Below are positions 58,701 through 64,000 of a DNA stretch of 64,000 nucleotides, piece by piece. The first letter of the stretch is position 1. Each line of letters starts with the position of its first letter. The notes under the pieces are model-generated. The model did no database searches, was not told where the DNA came from, and saw only the letters and a program-made list of their open reading frames with translations. Source of the DNA: Inga oerstediana (lineage: Eukaryota; Streptophyta; Magnoliopsida; Fabales; Fabaceae); assembly GCA_963210345.1 (NCBI GenBank), contig OY723411.1:32321130-32385129 (forward strand), given 5' to 3'. A program made the position numbers and the translations under genes.

Positions 58701-60842
58701 TAAATTCTGTTGGTATTTAATCAGATTCTAAAGCTTTTTTTAGTGACGTGGTTTTTATAGGCTTTTTCTTATAGGCGTTGATGATAAATGAATGAGCATT
58801 AGAAAAATATAAGCCATGAAATTTGAGAAATTGACCGTCACAAGAGAATTCTTTTTTTAAAAAAAAATGGGAAAAAGCAAAAGAAGCAAAAAAAAAAAAA
58901 CATACAAAAGAAAAGAGCGTATGTGATTTGAATTTTTAAGTGGAATGTGAAAAGGAATGGTTCCACAATATTCTAGACTCATTTGTCCGAAGGCTGAGCC
59001 AAAGCTAGCTGTATCCCTCACACTTGAGATAATCATTGAGTAACTTTCCCCACTGGCACGAGCCAAAAACAATGTGTAAGTGTGTGTTTGGAAAGTATCC
59101 AAACCATGGTTTCAAATCATGGTTTGCGCAACCCGAGACAAAACTCATCTCACACACTTACCTCGTAAGTCGTAAAAGCTATTAAAAAAAGCTAATCCAA
59201 ACACACACTAAGCGAACAAAACAGGAAATAAATAATTGACTATATTTTTTCCCCATTTCTATGCCCTTCTGAATTAATCTCTTTAATGATTTATAGTAAC
59301 ATCATATATAAATATATAGAGTTAGAATCAACTTAATTGTTATTAATTACCTATCTGTCTAAGTATGTTTTAGCAAGCTAAATAAAATATTTGCATACTC
59401 GGTATTCCTATTTATAAGGTAGAGATAAAATATCTTTATTTGTCTATATTATCACATCACTCTAAACCTTCCATAAATGTACAATTAATATATATTAAAT
59501 AGAGTAAAGCTGAAAAGTTATTAAATATTAAGATAAAGTTATTAAAATTTAAGACTTTCTTAATTTTGTGAAATATGTTCAAAATGACTTGTAAATAAGA
59601 TATGAAAAGTAGTTAATATGAAGCAACAACGCTGCAAGAAATAGTACTTTGGTAGGTGGTTGACATTCTTCTCATGTAAGATTGACGCAAAAGATTTTGT
59701 CTTTATTTTTAAATTTAAAGTTTAGCCTTATTGTTCAAAATATATAAAAAAACCAAAAATATATATTTTATAGACGAATTTTTTGAACAAAAAATAAAGA
59801 AAAGAAAATTGTAAGATATTTTATGAGGGCAGTGGAAAAATGAAAAAAGAGAAGCAGATTCCTAATTCATTTTATAAAGATACAAACCATTGCTTTTTCT
59901 CCATGAGAATATGAATAGTTCAGAAGCATCTCCAGACCATGTAAAAATGACTAAAATCAGACAGCAAATCAAAATCAATATATTAATTAGATGCACCAGA
60001 TTCGTTGCTTCAAATCCTGATTCAATAATAATTAATTAAGGAATTTATCCCCTATATGATGCTTCCCCAGTTCCCCTCCTTTGCATATCACATTGGATAT
60101 CAAAGACAAATATTTAATACTTAATATTGGATTAATACAAGTTTTATCCTAAGTAATCATATTTTGATTTTGATCCATCAAATTTTATATCATTTAAAAT
60201 ATGATTCATATAATTTAATAAAATATTGAACCATTTTAAGTTTCAACCACCAAAACGTATGATTTGAAAGTTGATGGACAAAACTCAAAACCAAAATCAG
60301 AGTTCAAATTTAAAGGATGAAAAATTGTGTTAACACTTAAATATTTTATAACAAGAAAATCCAGCAGTGTCAGAACCCTCTCATTTACAGCCACACAACA
60401 CACTCACTTAGGACCGTTCGATAAGTTACCACAAAACAATCAAGAACCGTTCGATCAAAAAACATACTATCATCTTCTACCTCGAACACTTGTTTCAATG
60501 GACACAAAGCACACAAAAACAACACAGGTATATATAATTCAATTAATTAATATTAATATTATAATATTAATTATAAGAATTTAATGAATAGGGAAGGAAA
60601 TGAAGACTTACCCACTTCTTGTGGAACATGCCAATACGGAGAGATTTGGGTTTGGGAACTCCATGAACAAGCTTGTAGCCATGGATTCTGGGCATATCAG
60701 GAAGCTCATCCACAAACATCTCCAGCTTTGATGCATCTATCAGATTATCATCATTTATTGATGAAGAAGAAGAAGAAATAAGCAGAGATGCATATAACAG
60801 ACCCAGTAAGAGCATTTTCTGAAGCAAAAGTGGTGTGAACAT
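55575..60842 (-). CDS. LPR1/LPR2-like: Multicopper oxidase, LPR1/LPR2-like ferroxidase (3 exons)
   Basis: Coding exons are 60842-60612, 57967-56510 and 55628-55575, giving 580 residues, the usual size for LPR1/LPR2. Introns are GT-AG and in phase 0 (GTAAGT donors after HKKW and YHCH; acceptors TGCAG and AACAG). Residues 1-~25 form a hydrophobic signal peptide, then a Ser run. Copper-ligand motifs are all present: HLHGG (149-153), YHDHAMG (196-202), NHPLHIH (464-470) and YHCHILDHEDNAMM (560-573), where Cys562, His561/563/567 and the Met pair complete the type 1 and trinuclear sites. Asp463 precedes the histidines as in LPR proteins. Known for the family: apoplast/ER ferroxidases that control iron-dependent root arrest in low phosphate. 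The short last exon (17 residues) is easily missed. No frameshift or missing ligand was seen. Which paralogue it is cannot be told from here. Confidence 0.93.
55629..56509 (-). other. Intron 2 of the oxidase gene
   Basis: 881 bp, GTAAGT...ACAG. It holds an (AAT)n microsatellite at 55730-55774, a second (AAT)n at about 56478-56496 close to the donor, and a 406-bp MITE (next entry). The donor lies 13-30 bp from the microsatellite. Confidence 0.88.
55976..56387. mobile_element. MITE in intron 2, TAA duplication
   Basis: The body is 55979-56384 (406 bp). The ends GGGGTTGTTTGATTTTG and, inverted, GGGCTTGCTTGATCCTC are imperfect terminal repeats. TAA is duplicated at 55976-55978 and 56385-56387. 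The interior is A/T-run rich with inverted TTTTTAAAA blocks. It looks like a PIF/Harbinger-type MITE with no coding capacity. Confidence 0.7.
57968..60611 (-). other. Intron 1 of the oxidase gene
   Basis: 2644 bp, GTAAGT...GTGCAG, AT-rich. Contains the small MITE at 59080-59208, a poly-A run at about 58888-58900 and several T/A runs. Short frames inside it show no similarity to known proteins. Long for a plant intron; most of the excess seems to be unrecognised AT-rich DNA. Confidence 0.85.
59077..59211. mobile_element. 129-bp MITE in intron 1, TAA duplication
   Basis: The body is 59080-59208. The ends GTGTGTGTTTGGA and, inverted, GTGTGTGTTTGGATT match. TAA is duplicated at 59077-59079 and 59209-59211. 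The inner part has a second inverted repeat (ACCATGGTTT and AAATCATGGTTTG near 59100-59126). Too short to encode anything. Confidence 0.75.
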
Positions 60843-61110
60843 GGCTTCTAATTATCTGTAGAGAGAGAGAGAGAGAGGGAGGGAGGTGAAGAGAGAGAGA
60901 GATGAAGAAGATAATGATGTTGTGTAGGATTTGGAGCAATAATTATGTGAATATAAAAGGTCGGAGGGAAAAAGGGTTTAACTTTTTGGGCCAATGTGGG
61001 AGACTTTGGGGGTTACCTTTGGAATTATTTATTTGTTATTTATTTATTGTGGTTGGATTTAACGTTGTCAATGTCGCCTTTTTCATTGAAACATGGGTGG
61101 ATCAAGACAA
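60843..61110 (-). promoter_or_regulatory. 5' leader and proximal upstream region of the oxidase gene
   Basis: Directly upstream of the start codon the minus strand is a CT tract, the complement of (GA)n at about 60859-60901. CT-rich leaders are common in plant genes and can act as Y-patch/GAGA-type promoter elements. No TATA box in the right orientation was found; a TATAAAA at 60953-60959 reads on the opposite strand. Confidence 0.45.
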
Positions 61111-61256
61111 AAAAAAAAAAAAAAAAAAAGTTTAGGTAGGTTCGGCACCAGTCCCCTACCAAGGCCAGGGCACGACCCCAGGGTTCTTCGAGCGCTTACA
61201 AGGGACTTACGAGATCGCCTACCAATGAGGTCTCCCCATCGATCAGAGGGACCCAA
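61109..61256 (-). repeat. SINE-like unit ending in an oligo-T tract
   Basis: On the minus strand a GC-rich ~125-bp unit starts near GGGTCCCTCTGATCG (61254), continues with GGGGAGACCTCATTGGTAGG and CCTGGCCTTGGTAGGGGAC, and ends in about 20 T (61109-61129). The GC content is far above its AT-rich surroundings. A CTCGAAGAACC near 61190 could be a Pol III B box. An oligo-T tail would fit plant SINEs that end at a Pol III terminator. No clear target duplication was found, so this is tentative. Confidence 0.45.
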
Positions 61257-62135
61257 GAAGTATTTTATTGCAATGTACTCTATCATTTAAAGAGCTTATA
61301 ATTGAGTTGTGCAGTTTAAAAAAGTTATTAAAATTAATTAAAAACAATAAATATATATAACATAAACTTTTCTCTATAAAAAGTATTTTTATTTATGAAG
61401 GATAAATAAGAGAGAGAAATAGAGTGAATACAATTATTATCAATCTTTTAATTAATGTAATACATATAATTATGGGAAAATCCCACGTAAAGATAATTGA
61501 ATTATTCAAATTATAATTGGAGTTACTGAACTTAATAAATTATATATCAGGTTATGCGTTATAATTAAGGATTTAAAATTTAGGTCAAATTACTTTCATA
61601 TCCCTTAATTATTAAAATAGCAAAATTGAAAACATAATCCATTATTTATTCTATAACTTTTGTCCCATTTGATAGCATGAAATTGAGGAGATGGAACTAG
61701 AATTGAAGTTGGAAGTGGGCTTTCAACATGTTTGGTATGATGGAACTCTCATTTCTATAGAAATGCCAGTTTCATCAAAAGATCAAGTATTGGAACCGCC
61801 ACTTCTTTACCTACCCCATGAAATTGAGTTCAACTTGTTGCCGGTAGCTCCTAGATTGTTACGCAACTTGGTGGATTCTCCAGCTCCTCCTAGTGCTATA
61901 TAGATCTTATTAGCAGCAGTGCCTGAAAATGACAAAGTTGATTCAAGTCGTGCCTGAGGACACTATCCTTAAAAGCTATTCTGCAACTACTGGTAGATAG
62001 AAAGCGGCACTCCCTAGGATTAAACGAATTCTTCCTACAAAATAGGGTGAGCAGAACTACGGAAGATAATAAAACTCAGAAGGTATGAAAATATGCTAGA
62101 GGAGAAAGAGAAGTGCTCGAAAGCTCAAAGTCGGA
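61257..62135. other. Intergenic DNA upstream of the oxidase gene
   Basis: AT-rich to about 61660, then an ordinary-composition stretch with one 70-codon plus-strand frame (61691-61903, starts MELELKLEVGFQHVW). It has no family I recognise and no flanking exon signals. It could be a small orphan ORF or a repeat piece. Confidence 0.35.
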
Positions 62136-62658
62136 TGTTTTAACCTTCACTGAAGCACTTTGTACACCTCACCAAGCTGAATGTTGCAGCCTCTGAACCA
62201 TAGTAAATGGACTGTTTTTACCAACATAAAAATGCCATTAAAACATTTGAGTGAGAGGTTCTAAACGATAGGTATAAAAGCAATTTAAGAGCTATCAATA
62301 CTTGTACGTTAAGCATTAAAAAGAATTCAAGAAAACCGTTTTAATATTGAGTAAAAGCTCCAGCGTCCAGATTCAATGAAACCAATTTTTAATATCCGAA
62401 TAAAACTTCATCAACATCCAAAATACATTAGTCAGGTTCAGCAAAATGGCATCTCCTGTAAAGCGGATTTATTCCCAAACTTTAATTTTGGATTTCATAT
62501 GAAATGCTTGATAAAAATGCTCAGTCCATATTTAAACTTGTACGTAGGGGAAATTGCTGGATTTTCATGTGTCATGTGCAAGTTCACTTCTCCTTTTGGC
62601 CCTCACAATCCCAAATGGGACTCCTTCCTTATGACACACCTACTCATTATTTCCAACA
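62136..62658 (-). mobile_element. 3' LTR of a second copia element (left edge tentative)
   Basis: The minus strand starts TGTTGGAAATAATGAG at 62658, then GTGTGTCATAAGGAAGGAG and TCCCATTTGGGATTG, a form I recognise as common in plant copia LTRs. Just outside it the minus strand reads ATGTGAGGAAT, a purine-rich tract. The end at 62136 (TGTTTTAACC) is a guess from the TG requirement. Confidence 0.5.
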
Positions 62659-64000
62659 ATTCCTCACATGTATCAAAAGAAACACCTTAGCTAAGTTACA
62701 CACATGAGTATAACCATTGTATCTGGTGGTCCTTTGGACTATGAACCAGTACCTAAACCGATAATACTTAGTACACAGAAATGTTAGTGAAGCATGCTTC
62801 TATGAATCAACAAATCTTGAGTGTACACTAGAGGCATTAAGAGTCAGATTATACTCTTACATTTCCGCTGTTAACATCGGTTTTGCACGTTAAATGGCCA
62901 TGTGCTTGCCTGGTGCATAATGAATACTTTAGAGATTTTGCTAAGATCTCATAGGAGCAGCCTCACTCCACATTCGTAGAGGCGATTTCATGAAATGTGT
63001 CTGCAATGAACATACCATCCCGTAGGATTATGAAATTATTAAGAGTTTTTGCTCAAACTCATAAAAAATGTATTCTAGCACTTTCTCATTCCATAGGAAG
63101 GGACTAGCAATTTATTTAGTATTAGCAAAACTAACAAACAACTTGTTTTTACCCATATGAACCTTCTTCATGGGATCACCAATCACAAATGTTGGGTTGA
63201 CCATCGCTGTTAATTTCGAATTGGCTGTAGTCCCATTCCCCTCGCCTAATTTAATTCTTCCCAGGGTTTGTTAACGGATCCGCAGGTCAACTTTTGACCT
63301 CACAAAATCAATTGAGAAAACTCCACAATTTTTAAGCTAATTTATTCACATAATATCTTAAACGATTTTCATTTACACTATTGTTCTTTCTACAATGGCT
63401 ATTGCTATTTAGCAATCATAATTCGTTGACATAAAATGTCGGTTTTACACCCAAAAATTTTTGCTAAGAAGTTTTCAACAACTAAACCTTCAATTGCAGC
63501 TAACTTTAGAGTAATAAACTCTAGCTCACACAATATTTTAATTATTGCTACTAGTGGATTTTCTCAGATAAAACTAAAATTCAGTTAGCATCCGTATATC
63601 TGATATAACGGGAATCCACCGTCTATAAAACCAACTTTTATGGTACCTCTGAAATATTTCATTTCCCTCATAGAGCTGCATATTTATATATATGCTCAAT
63701 CATTATGTAGCATAACCTATATTACACAGATTAATATTAATACAACAAATTCTCAACAATTTGTGCAAACCTCGCATAAGCTGCAAAATCGCTTCAAATA
63801 ATGTGTTAATATAAGAAATAATTCACATATAATATATCCTTACACCAAGATAATTATATAGCGTCAAATTATGAAAATTACATTTATCTATCATAAATAA
63901 ATGATTAAATTTTCATGTCATGTAATGATTCTTTTAAATAACAAAAAAATTTGGTAATTCGCAAAATTTACTCTCTATAGCAAATAACAAAGCCTCTACA
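62659..64000 (-). mobile_element. Internal region of the second copia element (runs off the right edge)
   Basis: Decayed, non-coding in appearance, resembling in style the region between the RT remnant and 3' LTR of the outer copia element (15100-16500). Short frames are not supported. The RT and gag would lie beyond the window. Confidence 0.4.

Noticed and set aside
60953..60959. TATAAAA as the oxidase TATA box
   Set aside because: It reads on the plus strand, opposite to the gene.
61691..61903. 70-codon plus-strand frame as a gene
   Set aside because: Some regular amino-acid composition, but no family, no splice partners and no promoter; left as an uncertain note.
1..64000. tRNA or rRNA genes
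   Set aside because: tRNA-like words seen (GCTCTGATACCA, CCCCAGCAACGGTGCCA) are retrotransposon primer sites, not tRNA genes; no cloverleaf or rRNA was recognised.

Overview
This is nuclear DNA from a flowering plant, most likely a eudicot. The signs are one intron-containing gene of the plant LPR1/LPR2 multicopper oxidase family, Ty1/copia and Ty3/gypsy LTR retrotransposons of plant lineages, an RNase-H-bearing LINE, MITEs and AT-rich spacers with (AT)n and (AAT)n microsatellites. Only one intact protein gene can be supported (55575-60842, minus strand). Almost everything else is transposon DNA in several layers.

Left part (1-14,700): a minus-strand gypsy 5' LTR (883-2874) with a tRNA-Asp-type primer site; a fragment of a Tat/Ogre-like LTR (~3300-3718); then a decayed LINE on the minus strand (~5.8-13.7 kb). 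Two 1.54-kb solo LTRs of one family lie in opposite orientation. One (4230-5769, target duplication CCAAC) lies beside the LINE. The other (8107-9652, duplication ATCAA) splits the LINE reverse transcriptase.

Centre (14,724-43,229): a nested stack that can be dated by its target-site duplications. The outermost layer is a minus-strand copia element with ~342-bp LTRs (14729-15070 and 42882-43224, duplication CAGAG). Into it went (a) a solo LTR of another copia family, plus strand, 21124-33785, full of paired ACTCGAGT palindromes, itself split by (b) a complete 11.4-kb SIRE/Maximus-like element (21943-33351, duplication TATCT) with 2.82-kb LTRs but no recognisable pol; and (c) a plus-strand Tekay/Del-type chromovirus (34405-42672) whose integrase has been replaced by short tandem repeats.

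Right part (43,230-55,500): a mosaic of gypsy LTR pieces, including a solo Athila/Tat-type LTR (46612-48026, duplication GAGAG), the end of a CACTA transposon with strong hairpins (to 51060), a terminal-inverted-repeat element (51482-52453) and a PIF/Harbinger-like MITE (52716-53573, TAA duplication). Next comes the LPR-like gene, with MITEs in both introns, a SINE-like oligo-T unit upstream of it, and a second minus-strand copia element running off the right edge.

No operon-like or multi-gene system is visible. The most unusual signals are the ACTCGAGT palindrome arrays shared by several otherwise different LTRs, the recent pol-less SIRE derivative, the inverted solo-LTR pair, and the tandem repeats in place of the chromovirus integrase.
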